Of a stretch of DNA of 57,062 nucleotides, positions 22,360 to 30,983 are shown in pieces (within the stretch, counting starts at the first letter, position 1; each line of letters starts with the position of its first letter). Under the pieces are notes generated by a model, which was given only the letters and a program-made list of their open reading frames with translations, was not told where the DNA came from and ran no database searches. Source of the stretch: Hymenobacter glacialis (GTDB taxonomy: Bacteria; Bacteroidota; Bacteroidia; Cytophagales; Hymenobacteraceae); contig NZ_MDZC01000050.1 of assembly GCF_001816165.1 (NCBI RefSeq), positions 1 to 57,062 of the forward strand, in the 5' to 3' direction. Both the position numbers and the translations under genes were made by a program.

Positions 22360-23307
22360 ATGGCTGGTGCCTCTTCTTCCAAAATAGTCGTTTACGGCGC
22401 CATTGTAGCCAATCTGGCCATTGCCGTTTCCAAGTTTGTGGCGGCATTTTTCACGGGCAGCGCGGCCATGATGTCGGAAGGCATTCACTCCCTCGTCGAC
22501 AGCGGCAACGGCATGCTCATCCTGCTTGGCATGAGCCGCAGCACCCGCCCTGCCGATGCCAAACACCCTTTCGGCTACAGCAAGGAAATTTATTTCTGGA
22601 CGGTGATTGTGGCCGTGCTCATCTTCGCCGTGGGTGGTGGCATGTCCCTCTACAAGGGCTACCAGTATTTGAAAACCCCCGCCCCCCTCACCGACCCTAC
22701 CTGGAACTACTGGGTACTGGGCCTGGCTATCATTTTCGAAGGTGTGGCCTGCACGCTGGCCTACCGCGAGTTTCGCAAAACCCAGGGCGACTACGGCTTT
22801 TGGCAAGCCCTGCGCCGCAGCAAAGACCCGGCGGTGTTTGCCATTCTGCTCGAAGACCTGGCCGCGCTGGTGGGTCTTGCTATCGCTCTAGCCGGCATCT
22901 ACTTCGGGCACCTGCTCAACAACCTGTACTTCGATGGCGGTGCGTCTATGCTCATTGGGCTGCTGCTGGTGGGCATGGCCGTGTTTATGCTCAACGAAGC
23001 CAAGGGCCTGCTTGTGGGCGAAGGCGCCGATGAATCCGTATTGCGCGACCTCGAAACGTTGGCCCGCCAGGACGCGGCCGTGGAGCAGCTGCGCACCCCC
23101 CTCACCATGTTCCTGGGACCCAGCGATGCCGTGCTGGCCCTGGACATCTCGTTCCGGGACCAGCTCACCGCGGTGGAGGTTGAAGAAGCCGTAGAACGCC
23201 TGCAAACCGCCATCAAGGCCAAGTACCCCGTGTTTCAACGAATTTTCATTGAGGCCAGCGCCCTCACGCACCACGGCGCGGGCAGCGCCCTGCCAGCGGC
23301 TGGCTAG
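22360..23307 (+). CDS. Cation diffusion facilitator family transporter
   Basis: The 315-residue protein has the CDF pattern: early helices with the metal-site HSLVDSGNG (a HxxxD-type motif) and KHPFGYSKEIYFW, five to six transmembrane segments, a second site near AILLEDLAALVGLAIALAGIYF (D-x-x-x-L), and a cytoplasmic C-terminal domain (DAVLALDISFRDQLTAVEVE). It exports divalent cations such as zinc, cobalt or iron by proton exchange. Regulation is not visible. The glycosidase gene lies 45 bases downstream on the same strand. Confidence 0.9.
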   Translation: MAGASSSKIVVYGAIVANLAIAVSKFVAAFFTGSAAMMSEGIHSLVDSGNGMLILLGMSRSTRPADAKHPFGYSKEIYFWTVIVAVLIFAVGGGMSLYKGYQYLKTPAPLTDPTWNYWVLGLAIIFEGVACTLAYREFRKTQGDYGFWQALRRSKDPAVFAILLEDLAALVGLAIALAGIYFGHLLNNLYFDGGASMLIGLLLVGMAVFMLNEAKGLLVGEGADESVLRDLETLARQDAAVEQLRTPLTMFLGPSDAVLALDISFRDQLTAVEVEEAVERLQTAIKAKYPVFQRIFIEASALTHHGAGSALPAAG

Positions 23308-23352
23308 CGCTAGCGGTAGCACGTTCCGGGCATCCTGTTAGCTTAATCTGCC

Positions 23353-24525
23353 ATGACATCACTTTTTTCCAATCCCTTCCGCTCGTTTTGGTGGGGTGGC
23401 TACGAATGCACCGACCAGCTCAACGCCTTCGGGCACCGCGTCGATTTCCTGCCGCTCACCGGTCATTTGCAGCTCATCAACGAAGACTACGCGGCCCTGC
23501 ACCAGTTCCAAGTGCGCACCGTGCGCGAGGGTATTCGCTGGGCCCACATCGAGAAAACGCCTTATCAGTACGATTTCAGCACGGTGCAAGCCATGCTGGA
23601 AGCAGGCCAGCGCCACGGCATTCAACAGGTGTGGGACTTGTGCCACTTTGGCTACCCCGACGACCTCACGCCGCTGCACCCGCTGTTTGCCCGGCGCTTT
23701 GCGGCACTGTGCCGCGCCTTTGTGGCGTTCTACCGCAGCCAGCGGCCCGATGACGTGCTCATTGTGACGCCCATCAACGAGGTTAGTTTCATTTCCTGGC
23801 TGGGCGGCGATGCCCGAGGCACGGCGCCCTACTGCAACAACCAGGGCTGGGAGGTGAAATACGGCCTGATGCGCGCCTACATTGAGGGCGCGCACGCCCT
23901 GCGCGAAGCCGACCCCGGCATCCGCATGCTCACCACCGAGCCGCTCGTGAACATTGTGCCGCCGCCACGCCCCACGCCACGGGAGAGACGCGAGGCGGAG
24001 GAAGGACACCGCAACCAGTTTCAGGCCACCGACATCCTTTCGGGGCGCTTGTGTCCGGAACTGGGTGGCCGTTCTGAGCTGCTCGACATGGTGGGCTTCA
24101 ATTACTACTACGACAACCAGTGGCAGAACCACACCGACCTGAAGCTGGGCTGGAACGACGACGTGCACGACCCCCGCTGGCGCCCCCTGCGCACGCTGCT
24201 GCGCGACGCCTACAAGCGCTACCAGCGCCCCTTTGCCCTCACCGAAACCAGCCACCCCGGCGAACACCGTCCGCAGTGGCTGCGCATGATTGGGGAAGAG
24301 TGCGCCGCCGTCCTTAGCGAAGGCCTGCCGCTGTGGGGTGCCTGCCTCTACCCCGTTGTGGACCGGCCCGACTGGGACCACCTCGACCAGTGGCACCAGT
24401 CCGGCCTCTGGGACGCCGACCTGAGCCAGCCCGGCCCGGCCCGCGTGCTGCACCAGCCCAGCGCCGATGCGCTGCTCGAGGCACAGGCACGGGTAGCCAC
24501 TGCCCTCGTGGCTGGCCATCGGTAA
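23353..24525 (+). CDS. Glycoside hydrolase family 1-like protein
   Basis: The 390-residue protein has the GH clan A barrel with the general acid/base Glu143 (TPINEVSF) and the nucleophile Glu298 (LTETSHPG). It begins SFWWGGYECTDQLNAFG, followed by TVREGIRWAHIEKTPYQYDF, typical of family 1-like beta-glucosidases of small size. No signal peptide is seen, so it acts in the cytoplasm on oligosaccharides or glycosides. Neighbours give no substrate hint, and no SusC/SusD pair is close. It is shorter than usual GH1 enzymes (about 440-480 residues), so a divergent subfamily is likely. Confidence 0.8.
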   Translation: MTSLFSNPFRSFWWGGYECTDQLNAFGHRVDFLPLTGHLQLINEDYAALHQFQVRTVREGIRWAHIEKTPYQYDFSTVQAMLEAGQRHGIQQVWDLCHFGYPDDLTPLHPLFARRFAALCRAFVAFYRSQRPDDVLIVTPINEVSFISWLGGDARGTAPYCNNQGWEVKYGLMRAYIEGAHALREADPGIRMLTTEPLVNIVPPPRPTPRERREAEEGHRNQFQATDILSGRLCPELGGRSELLDMVGFNYYYDNQWQNHTDLKLGWNDDVHDPRWRPLRTLLRDAYKRYQRPFALTETSHPGEHRPQWLRMIGEECAAVLSEGLPLWGACLYPVVDRPDWDHLDQWHQSGLWDADLSQPGPARVLHQPSADALLEAQARVATALVAGHR

Positions 24526-24571
24526 GTACCAGCCCGGTCCACCTATCAGGGGTCGTTGCTACTTTTAAGCC

Positions 24572-25063
24572 ATGGCAACCACAGCGTACCTGGATTCTCC
24601 TTTGGGCTTGCTCTCGCTCACGGGCTCCGACGCCGGGCTGAGTGCGGTCAGCTTCCATTATACCGAAGGGCACGTGGCCACGCCGGCGCATGTGGTACCC
24701 ACCTGTTTGCAGGATGGGCACCGGCAGCTACAGGCCTATTTCGGGCGCGAATTGCGCGATTTCGACCTGACCTATGCACCCGAAGCCGGCACCGACTTTC
24801 AACGCCAAGTGTGGCAGGCGCTGGGAGGCATTGGCTACGGCCGCACGGCATCGTACCTGGACGTGGCCAAGCTGCTGAACAACCCGAAATCGGTGCGGGC
24901 CGTGGGCGCGGCCAATGGCCAGAACCCGCTGGCCATCGTATGGCCCTGCCACCGCGTCATCGGGGCCGATGGTAGCCTGACGGGCTACGCAGGCGGCATG
25001 CACCGCAAAAAGTGGCTGCTGGAATTCGAGCAGCTCGTGCGGCAGGGCGGGCTGTTTGGGTGA
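24572..25063 (+). CDS. ogt: Methylated-DNA--[protein]-cysteine S-methyltransferase
   Basis: The 163-residue protein has the DNA-repair domain FQRQVWQALGGIGYGRTASY, followed by NPKSVRAVGAANGQNPLAIV and the active-site Cys126 in WPCHRVIG, with a final GYAGGMHRKKWLLEFE. It removes methyl groups from O6-methylguanine in a suicide reaction. Length matches Ogt/MGMT. It lies 46 bases downstream of the glycosidase gene on the same strand; a palindromic repeat follows 18 bases after its stop. Confidence 0.93.
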   Translation: MATTAYLDSPLGLLSLTGSDAGLSAVSFHYTEGHVATPAHVVPTCLQDGHRQLQAYFGRELRDFDLTYAPEAGTDFQRQVWQALGGIGYGRTASYLDVAKLLNNPKSVRAVGAANGQNPLAIVWPCHRVIGADGSLTGYAGGMHRKKWLLEFEQLVRQGGLFG

Positions 25064-25081
25064 GGTGGTATAAGGAATACT

Positions 25082-25194
25082 AAGAAAAGAACGTCATGCT
25101 GAGCGCAGCCGAAGCATCTCGCGTGCAACCACTAAAATTGATTAGTTGCGCGGTAGAGATGCTTCGACTCCGCTCAGCATGACGTTCTTTTCTT
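25082..25194. repeat. GTCATGCTGAGC palindromic repeat, copy 2
   Basis: The ends AAGAAAAGAACGTC and GACGTTCTTTTCTT are perfectly complementary, followed inside by ATGCTGAGCG and a GAAGCATCTC/GAGATGCTTC pair. It lies between the convergent ogt and esterase genes. Confidence 0.85.
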
Positions 25195-25208
25195 CTACAG
25201 TTCTGGTG

Positions 25209-26093
25209 CTACGCCCCCACCATTTTCAGCAGGCCTTTGTAGATGATGTTATTCTGCCAGTAAAGCTGCAGCACCATGGGAATGTGGTGGCGGCCGGCAA
25301 TGACGGTATAAGGCGCGGGCTGCCCAATGGCCTTGAGGCGGTCGCGGAAACGGCCCGAGCTCTCGCTGATACTGGGGTAGGTTTCGCCGCCGATGTAGAA
25401 AAGGAACGGCGGGATGCCCGGCCGAATTTTGTAGATGGGCGACTGCTCCTTCCACACGGTGGGGTCGTTGCCGAAGGGCACGAGGTATTGCTGGTCGCCC
25501 TCGTACTTCATTTCCTTGAGGTAGCTGTACATGTCCAGGCCCGCGGGGTCGTCCATGATGGCGCCGCGTACGGGGTTTTGGGGCAGGCCATTGGCAGCCA
25601 GCAGGGCATCATCGGTGGCCAGCAGGGCAGCTAGGCCGCCGCCGGCCGAATGGCCCATGACAAAGACGCGGGCCGGGTCGCCGCCGTAGGAGGTGATGTT
25701 TTGCACCGTCCAGGCCAGGGCGCGGGCGCAGTCGGCGGCCTGCTCGGGCACGTGCACGGGCGGCGCCAGGCGGTAGTTGATGATGACAGCCACCACGCCC
25801 TGCTTGGCCAGCCGCCGGCCAATGAAGGTGTAGATGTTCTTGCTGCCGCTGGTCCAGCTGCCGCCGTGAATGAACAGCACCACCGGATAGCCGCCCGCCG
25901 CAGGGGCTTTTTTCTTGGGCGAATACACGTCCAGAATGTGCCGCTCTTTATCGAAACCGGGGGCCGTGGCGGGCAGGTACGCCACGTCTTTGGCACGGCG
26001 GCTGGGGCGAGCTACCACGTACTCAGTGGCCAACATTACCACCACAGCGGCCAGCAGCAGGGCCACGGGCATCAACAAAAGAAAACGGCGCAT
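25209..26093 (-). CDS. Alpha/beta hydrolase (esterase/lipase family)
   Basis: The 294-residue product has an N-terminal membrane segment (FLLLMPVALLLAAVVVMLAT), the oxyanion-hole HGG motif in FIHGGSWTSGSKN, the nucleophile Ser in MGHSAGGGLAALL and a late ITCHH-like RHHIPMV with the catalytic His, in the order of hormone-sensitive-lipase-type carboxylesterases. An Asp (about MDDPAG) could complete the triad. It is probably anchored in the inner membrane facing outwards and hydrolyses short-chain esters. The start ATG 26093 is preferred over 26120. Confidence 0.85.
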   Translation of the reverse strand: MRRFLLLMPVALLLAAVVVMLATEYVVARPSRRAKDVAYLPATAPGFDKERHILDVYSPKKKAPAAGGYPVVLFIHGGSWTSGSKNIYTFIGRRLAKQGVVAVIINYRLAPPVHVPEQAADCARALAWTVQNITSYGGDPARVFVMGHSAGGGLAALLATDDALLAANGLPQNPVRGAIMDDPAGLDMYSYLKEMKYEGDQQYLVPFGNDPTVWKEQSPIYKIRPGIPPFLFYIGGETYPSISESSGRFRDRLKAIGQPAPYTVIAGRHHIPMVLQLYWQNNIIYKGLLKMVGA

Positions 26094-26210
26094 AAAGGTT
26101 AAAATACCACCGCCAACCACTGGCGAGGTGGCTCACCTACGCCCCTGGGCCCGCCACAGTTTGCCCATGGCCCCGTTTGGAGCGGGGGAGGGGCTTGAAA
26201 GTATTGGCTT

Positions 26211-26218
26211 TATCTTTG
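26211..26218 (+). promoter_or_regulatory. Possible -7 promoter box for the TPR protein gene
   Basis: TATCTTTG matches TAnnTTTG and lies 63 bases before the GTG start. No convincing -33 box is seen at the normal distance. Confidence 0.35.
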
Positions 26219-26280
26219 TCTGAAACCGTGTTCGGCCTTTTTATAGCAGCCGGGCTCCGTCCTCATTTATTTTCATTCCC

Positions 26281-27054
26281 GTGTTGATTTCCGCTTCGCT
26301 TAAAACCATTTCGCAGTCTGTGGCCGCCGCTGTGCTGCTGGGGCTGCTGCTCGCCTCGCCGGCCCAGGCCCAGCGCAAGGGTCGCACTACATCGTCCACC
26401 AACGCCGACGGTAGCCTGGCCACTACGGCCGGCACGGCTGCACAATCGGCCCGCCTGCAGCCCCTGTTTGGAGGCCTCACGCCCGCGCAGGCCACCCAGC
26501 TCATCGGCGAAACCCAACTCAAAGCCATTGCCGCCAGCTTTGCCTCGGCTGCCGAAGCCAGCGCGTTCTTCACCACCAAGGGCTACGAGTACCTGGGCGA
26601 AAACCAGCCCGACACCGCCGCCTACCGTTTCAACCTGGCGTGGCTGCTCGACCCCAAAAACGCCGAAGCCTACCGCGGCCTGGGCATTGTGTCCAGCAAC
26701 CGCGCCGCCTCCGATGCCGCCATAGAACTGCTGGCCAAGGGCTACGCGCTGGCTCCGGGCAGCGCGCTGCTCATGGGCGACCTGGGCGCGAGCTACCTCA
26801 TTCGCTACGGCAAAACCAAAAAGAAAAAAGACCTGAGCGCCGGCATGGAGCTGCTGCAGCGCGCCACCACCACCGAGCCCGCCAATGCTGTGGCGTGGCA
26901 GCAGCTGGCCCGCGGCCTCTACTACCAGGAAAAATACGCCGAAGCCTGGGACGCCGTGCACAAGGGCCAGTCCATGAACGTCAGCAGCCTCGATTTTGAC
27001 CTCATCAGCGACCTCAAAGACAAGCTGGCCGACCCCAAGGGCATCTTCAAATAA
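26281..27054 (+). CDS. Secreted TPR-like protein
   Basis: The 257-residue protein starts with a signal peptide (SLKTISQSVAAAVLLGLLLA, ending AQAQ) and contains several TPR-like helix pairs (AYRFNLAWLLDPKNAEAYRG, AAIELLAKGYALAPGSALLM, AVAWQQLARGLYYQEKYAEAWD). TPR proteins form protein-protein contacts in the periplasm or on the outer membrane. It begins with GTG; a TTG lies one codon later. The beta-barrel gene starts 78 bases after its stop, on the same strand, and could be co-transcribed. The partner is unknown. Confidence 0.75.
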   Translation: MLISASLKTISQSVAAAVLLGLLLASPAQAQRKGRTTSSTNADGSLATTAGTAAQSARLQPLFGGLTPAQATQLIGETQLKAIAASFASAAEASAFFTTKGYEYLGENQPDTAAYRFNLAWLLDPKNAEAYRGLGIVSSNRAASDAAIELLAKGYALAPGSALLMGDLGASYLIRYGKTKKKKDLSAGMELLQRATTTEPANAVAWQQLARGLYYQEKYAEAWDAVHKGQSMNVSSLDFDLISDLKDKLADPKGIFK

Positions 27055-27132
27055 AATTTCGGGTCATCTTATTTTCAGCGGTTTGCTCGTTGTCGGCCGT
27101 ATAAATGATTTTGTTCACTCTAACTGGATAGT

Positions 27133-27867
27133 ATGCGGTTTCGCGCGTTAATTTTTGGAATTGTAGCCGCTGGAATTTTCAGCAGCCATTCTGCTTTGGC
27201 CCAGTACCACTACAAGGTTCGGCACTACGACAGCCAGGGCCGCCCCTATTACCGGGGACCTCTGCACCTAACCTTGGCCGGTGGCACGGCGCTCTACGAC
27301 GGCGATTTGGGCAACAGCCCGAGTAATAATTTCTTTGGGGCCGCCGTGAGCGTGGGCGTGCTCCAGCGCCTGACGCCCCATTTCCACATCGGCAGCGAGC
27401 TTTCCTACGCCTACTTGGGCGCCCGCGACCAAGCCAAGGAGCGCGGTCTGGCCTTCGCCAGCAACAACGGCATGGGCACCTTATTCTTCCGCTACGACTT
27501 GTTTCGCGACGAATCCATTTACGCCAGCTCTTTGGCGGAGGCCCCCACTTTCCAGCTGTATGTGCAAGCCGGCGCGGGCCTGCTGCTCTACAATCCCAGA
27601 GCATACAACGGCACTGAGCGCCCAACTGCCAACACCACATATCTGAACCCCGAGCGCAACGACTACCCCGCGCTGGCTGGGGTGCTGCCAGTGGGTGGCG
27701 GCTTCAGCGTGCGCGTGCTGGACCGGCTGCGCGCCGGCCTTGAGGCCAACTACTACTTCACAAGCACTGACCAGTTGGACGATGCCAACACCCGCCTGGG
27801 CGGAGCTTCCCTGAATAAAGACGGTTTCGCAACCGTAATGCTGAAGCTGGATTATTCCCTGCGGTAA
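27133..27867 (+). CDS. Outer membrane beta-barrel protein
   Basis: The 244-residue protein has a signal peptide (ALIFGIVAAGIFSSHSALAQ) and alternating amphipathic beta strands with aromatic ends (LTLAGGTALYDGDLG, FGAAVSVGVLQRLTPHFHIG, ELSYAYLG), ending in a strand LKLDYSLR. This is the OmpA-beta-barrel or porin-like pattern of Bacteroidota, with an extra Tyr/His-rich N-terminal stretch (YHYKVRHYDSQGRPYYRG). Its function is unknown. It is followed by two terminators. Confidence 0.75.
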   Translation: MRFRALIFGIVAAGIFSSHSALAQYHYKVRHYDSQGRPYYRGPLHLTLAGGTALYDGDLGNSPSNNFFGAAVSVGVLQRLTPHFHIGSELSYAYLGARDQAKERGLAFASNNGMGTLFFRYDLFRDESIYASSLAEAPTFQLYVQAGAGLLLYNPRAYNGTERPTANTTYLNPERNDYPALAGVLPVGGGFSVRVLDRLRAGLEANYYFTSTDQLDDANTRLGGASLNKDGFATVMLKLDYSLR

Positions 27868-27890
27868 AGACTTGGTAAATCAGGCACAAC

Positions 27891-27923
27891 GAAAGCCCCG
27901 CCAGCATTGCTGACGGGCCTTTC
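27891..27923 (+). terminator. Hairpin terminator after the beta-barrel gene
   Basis: GAAAGCCCCG and CGGGCCTTTC form the outer stem (one mismatch) with CAGC/GCTG inside. It lies 24 bases after the stop. Confidence 0.65.
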
Positions 27924-27953
27924 GCATTTACATCCTCGCCAACGCAGAACAAA

Positions 27954-27986
27954 AAAAGGGCCGCTGACTAAGTCAGCGGCCCTTTT
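27954..27986. terminator. Strong bidirectional terminator
   Basis: AAAAGGGCCGCTGACT (27954-27969) and AGTCAGCGGCCCTTTT (27971-27986) are perfectly complementary. It serves the M4 protease gene on the minus strand and backs up the previous one. Confidence 0.8.
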
Positions 27987-28008
27987 CAGGTCCTTACATC
28001 TGGGAAGC

Positions 28009-30489
28009 CTATTGCTTCACCAGACGCTGGTGGAACGTTTTCTGGCCGTCGCTCACGGTCAGGGTGTACATGCCCCGGGCCAGGCTCGACACGTTCAGCG
28101 TACCGTTGCTGAAGGTGGTGGTCGATACGCGGGCGCCGCGCAGGTCGGTTACGGTTACCATCGTGGCTTCGGCGTTGCCGGGTAGCACAATGCGTACCGC
28201 ATCCGTAGCGGGGTTGGGGTACACTTCCAGAGTGCGGGCCGCCTCGTTGCCAATAAGCGATGCGTTGCCGGTCAGTCCGTTGATGGTACCGCCAGAGACA
28301 CCGGCGATGGCCGCGCCGCCAGTGATGTTGACGGTGTAGTCCTCGGTTTCGCCGTAGTTGTAGCTGTTACAGCTGGTGGTAGCCGAAGCGTCGCTCATCA
28401 CCAAGCGCATCCGGGTATTGCCGGTTTTGGCCGTGGTGGGCACTGTGAAAGTGGCCGCCAGGGTGGCCGCGCTAGCCGACGAGCCCGACACGACCAGCTC
28501 GCCAGCGTCGGTGAAGACGCCGTTCTGGTTGTAGTCGATGTACACCTCCCAGTATTCCGTGTAGGCCGTGCCAGCATAGCCGGCCGAGAAGTTGATGGTT
28601 TGCGACGTGCCGGCGCCGATGCTCGGGGCGGCCAGGGCCGTGCCATTGTAGTAGCCGGCGTCGGCGGCCGAGGTGCGGGCCAAGGTGCCCAGCTTCACGT
28701 AATCAATCCACTCGTAGGCTACGCTGGTGCCCTTGCTGGCGCAGTAAACAATGGCCGCGGGGGGAGTATACTTGGCGCCCACGCCTACGGCGGCCCAGGC
28801 GTTGGTCACCGATTGCTCGGCGGCAGAGCCGGCGCCGAACAAGTCCTTGGCCGCCGTGATGCTGGCGGTGCGGGCGCTAGCGTAGGTAGCCGACGAGGTC
28901 AGGTACACACTCTCGGTGCGATAGGCAATTTTAGCTGCGTTGGTGATACCCAGGCCAGCCACCGAGTAGGCCACGCCTTTCTCGTCGGTGCCGGTTTTAC
29001 CGGCCGAAACCAGGTAGAACCAGTAGTTGAGTACGCCCGAGTTGGTGTGCACGCCGCCGTTGTCGCCGGTGCCGGTGTACCACTTCAGGCCCTTGTAGTA
29101 AGCGGGCTGGTTCAAGGAGTTGGGGTCGCTCATGGAGCGCAGCGCCACTTGCACCTTGTCGATTTCCTCGCCGATGAGCCAGGTCGATTTGGCTTTCACG
29201 CCGCTCGATACCGCGCCGAGCGAGGCCACCGAATACGCTTCCACGGCCGCACCCCAGATGTCGGAGAAGCCTTCGTTCATGGCGCCCGACTCGTTTGAGT
29301 ACACCAGGCCAGCGGTTTTTTCGCACACCGCGTGACCAATTTCGTGGGCCACTACGTCCATCGACGTCAGCGGGCGGAACCGGGTGGCACCATCGCCGTA
29401 CGTCATTACCGTACCGTTCCAGAAGGCGTTTTCGTAGCCCACGCCGTCGCCGGGGGTATCGTCGAAGTGAACGTAGCTTTTAATTTTGGCGCCGGCGTTA
29501 TCGTAGCTGTTGCGGGCGTGCACGTTCTTCCAGTAGTCGTAGGTGGCCTGGGCACCGAAGTGGGCGTCGCCGGCTACGTTGTCGAAGTTGGCGTTGTTGT
29601 ACTCGGCGGCTGTCCAGTTGTTGTCGGCGTCGATGAAGTCGACCGCAGCGGTGTAGCTGTTGCCCTTTTTGGCGTTGTAGGTTTCAATGCCCAGGCCGCG
29701 GGTAGTGCCTTCGCGCAAACTGTAGCCGCCGGTGGCAGTGCTGTTGGCAAGGGAGCGCGAGCCGCTGTAAGCGGTAGCGAACGTGCCGGTAGCCGCGGCG
29801 TGCTTGATGATGTCGTCCTTCAGCACCACTTCGCCCGAGCGGGCGTCCACGTAAATGTTGGCGCGGCTAATGGGCTGTGACGCGTACACGTTGAACTTCC
29901 AGGCCAGCACCATCGGGCCGTTTTCGCCGCGGCGGGTGTCGCGCACTATCACCAACTCGCCTTTGGGGGCGTAGGTGGCTTTTGCGTTATTTTCCTGGCG
30001 CTTCAGGCCGGCTTCCTCAGCAGCGTTCTGCCACATGTACTTGCGGGCGCCTACACTGGCCAAGGCCTGGGCCAGGGCAGCGGCTTCGTTGAGCGAAGGC
30101 GTGGTATTAAGAGCTGTAATTTTCTCAAAATCGCCGCTGATGCTTTCTACTGCGCCGCCTTTGGCGTGCACGCTGTAACTGGCGTGCTCCACCTTTACGC
30201 CTTTGTAGTACTGCGAAAACTTTTGATGGGTGAAACCCAACTGGTCGGCCTCGGTACGAACCGAGAGCATCTGGTCTTCGGTCGTGAGGCCAAGCTCCTG
30301 GCGCAACACCACGGCTGCGTCGGCGGCTTTATAGCTGGCCTTACCGGCGGCGTTGAACACCACCATCTCAGGCTGGTTGTCAGGCCCGATAATCTTATTT
30401 TGGATGCGCATGGCATCCTGAGCCTGGGCGGTGGTAGATGCCAAGGTGCCGAGCATTAGCAATGCGGCAGCAGAGTACTGTTTTCTCAT
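28009..30489 (-). CDS. M4 family metallopeptidase with GEVED domain and type IX sorting tail
   Basis: The 826-residue secreted protease has a signal peptide (MRKQYSAAALLMLGTLAST), a propeptide with the FTP and PepSY-type regions (about 40-200), and a thermolysin-like domain with the zinc site VVAHEIGHAV near 380 and GAMNEGFSDIWGA near 405, plus a NSGVLNYWFYLV segment. After it comes a GEVED-like module (VYIDYNQNGVFTDAGELVVS, about 660-680) and a C-terminal type IX secretion domain (LEVYPNPATDAVRIVLPG to the end, ending in FHQRLVKQ). It should be exported through the outer membrane and released or surface-bound, degrading proteins. Its mRNA ends at the bidirectional terminator. Confidence 0.93.
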   Translation of the reverse strand: MRKQYSAAALLMLGTLASTTAQAQDAMRIQNKIIGPDNQPEMVVFNAAGKASYKAADAAVVLRQELGLTTEDQMLSVRTEADQLGFTHQKFSQYYKGVKVEHASYSVHAKGGAVESISGDFEKITALNTTPSLNEAAALAQALASVGARKYMWQNAAEEAGLKRQENNAKATYAPKGELVIVRDTRRGENGPMVLAWKFNVYASQPISRANIYVDARSGEVVLKDDIIKHAAATGTFATAYSGSRSLANSTATGGYSLREGTTRGLGIETYNAKKGNSYTAAVDFIDADNNWTAAEYNNANFDNVAGDAHFGAQATYDYWKNVHARNSYDNAGAKIKSYVHFDDTPGDGVGYENAFWNGTVMTYGDGATRFRPLTSMDVVAHEIGHAVCEKTAGLVYSNESGAMNEGFSDIWGAAVEAYSVASLGAVSSGVKAKSTWLIGEEIDKVQVALRSMSDPNSLNQPAYYKGLKWYTGTGDNGGVHTNSGVLNYWFYLVSAGKTGTDEKGVAYSVAGLGITNAAKIAYRTESVYLTSSATYASARTASITAAKDLFGAGSAAEQSVTNAWAAVGVGAKYTPPAAIVYCASKGTSVAYEWIDYVKLGTLARTSAADAGYYNGTALAAPSIGAGTSQTINFSAGYAGTAYTEYWEVYIDYNQNGVFTDAGELVVSGSSASAATLAATFTVPTTAKTGNTRMRLVMSDASATTSCNSYNYGETEDYTVNITGGAAIAGVSGGTINGLTGNASLIGNEAARTLEVYPNPATDAVRIVLPGNAEATMVTVTDLRGARVSTTTFSNGTLNVSSLARGMYTLTVSDGQKTFHQRLVKQ

Positions 30490-30884
30490 GTATCAACATT
30501 ATTATGAGTGAGGGTTACGCATTGTGCAAATTTTCATTTTTTCGCACCAATACCTTCGCAACATAAGCATTTTTACTATGAATAATGATTTTTATTAAAA
30601 AAAATGCAGATAAGCCCGAATTATATTAAATAGAAGGATATTTAATTGTACTATAACAAATTGAAATATTTATTTGGCGTGAAATAAAAACGAGCCGATT
30701 TTTGCTAAAGAAATGAGCTTGATATTGACTATATTTTGCAAGGTCCTGTTTCTTCTCATATTTCAATTTTTGTTAACGCACCTGCTCTCTTTGGTAGCGC
30801 TAGATTTTGGTGCCGCGAACGGTAGGCGGTGATGGCTTGTCACGCGGTGGTTTTCGCTGGAGCATTGGGCCGTCAGCCACCAAT
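30490..30884. other. AT-rich intergenic region
   Basis: About 395 bases lie between the M4 protease start and the M20 terminator. Bases 30520-30770 are much more AT-rich than the surrounding genes, and no gene is seen. Regulatory sites for the protease are expected here, but no promoter with both boxes at the normal distance can be named. Confidence 0.45.
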
Positions 30885-30914
30885 AAAAAACCCCTGCCAC
30901 GGCTTGGCAGGGGT
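30885..30914 (-). terminator. M20 gene terminator
   Basis: ACCCCTGCCA (30890-30899) and TGGCAGGGGT (30905-30914) are perfectly complementary. On the minus strand the stem is followed by TTTTT. Confidence 0.8.
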
Positions 30915-30983
30915 CTTCTTGTAATTGAACTTTCGGGCGTAGCGCTGCCTGTGCGGCAACCTCAACGGCCCTGTGGTAGCTCC

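Noticed and set aside
23359..24519. A 386-codon minus-strand frame opposite the glycosidase
   Set aside because: The glycosidase on the plus strand has catalytic motifs; the opposite frame has none.
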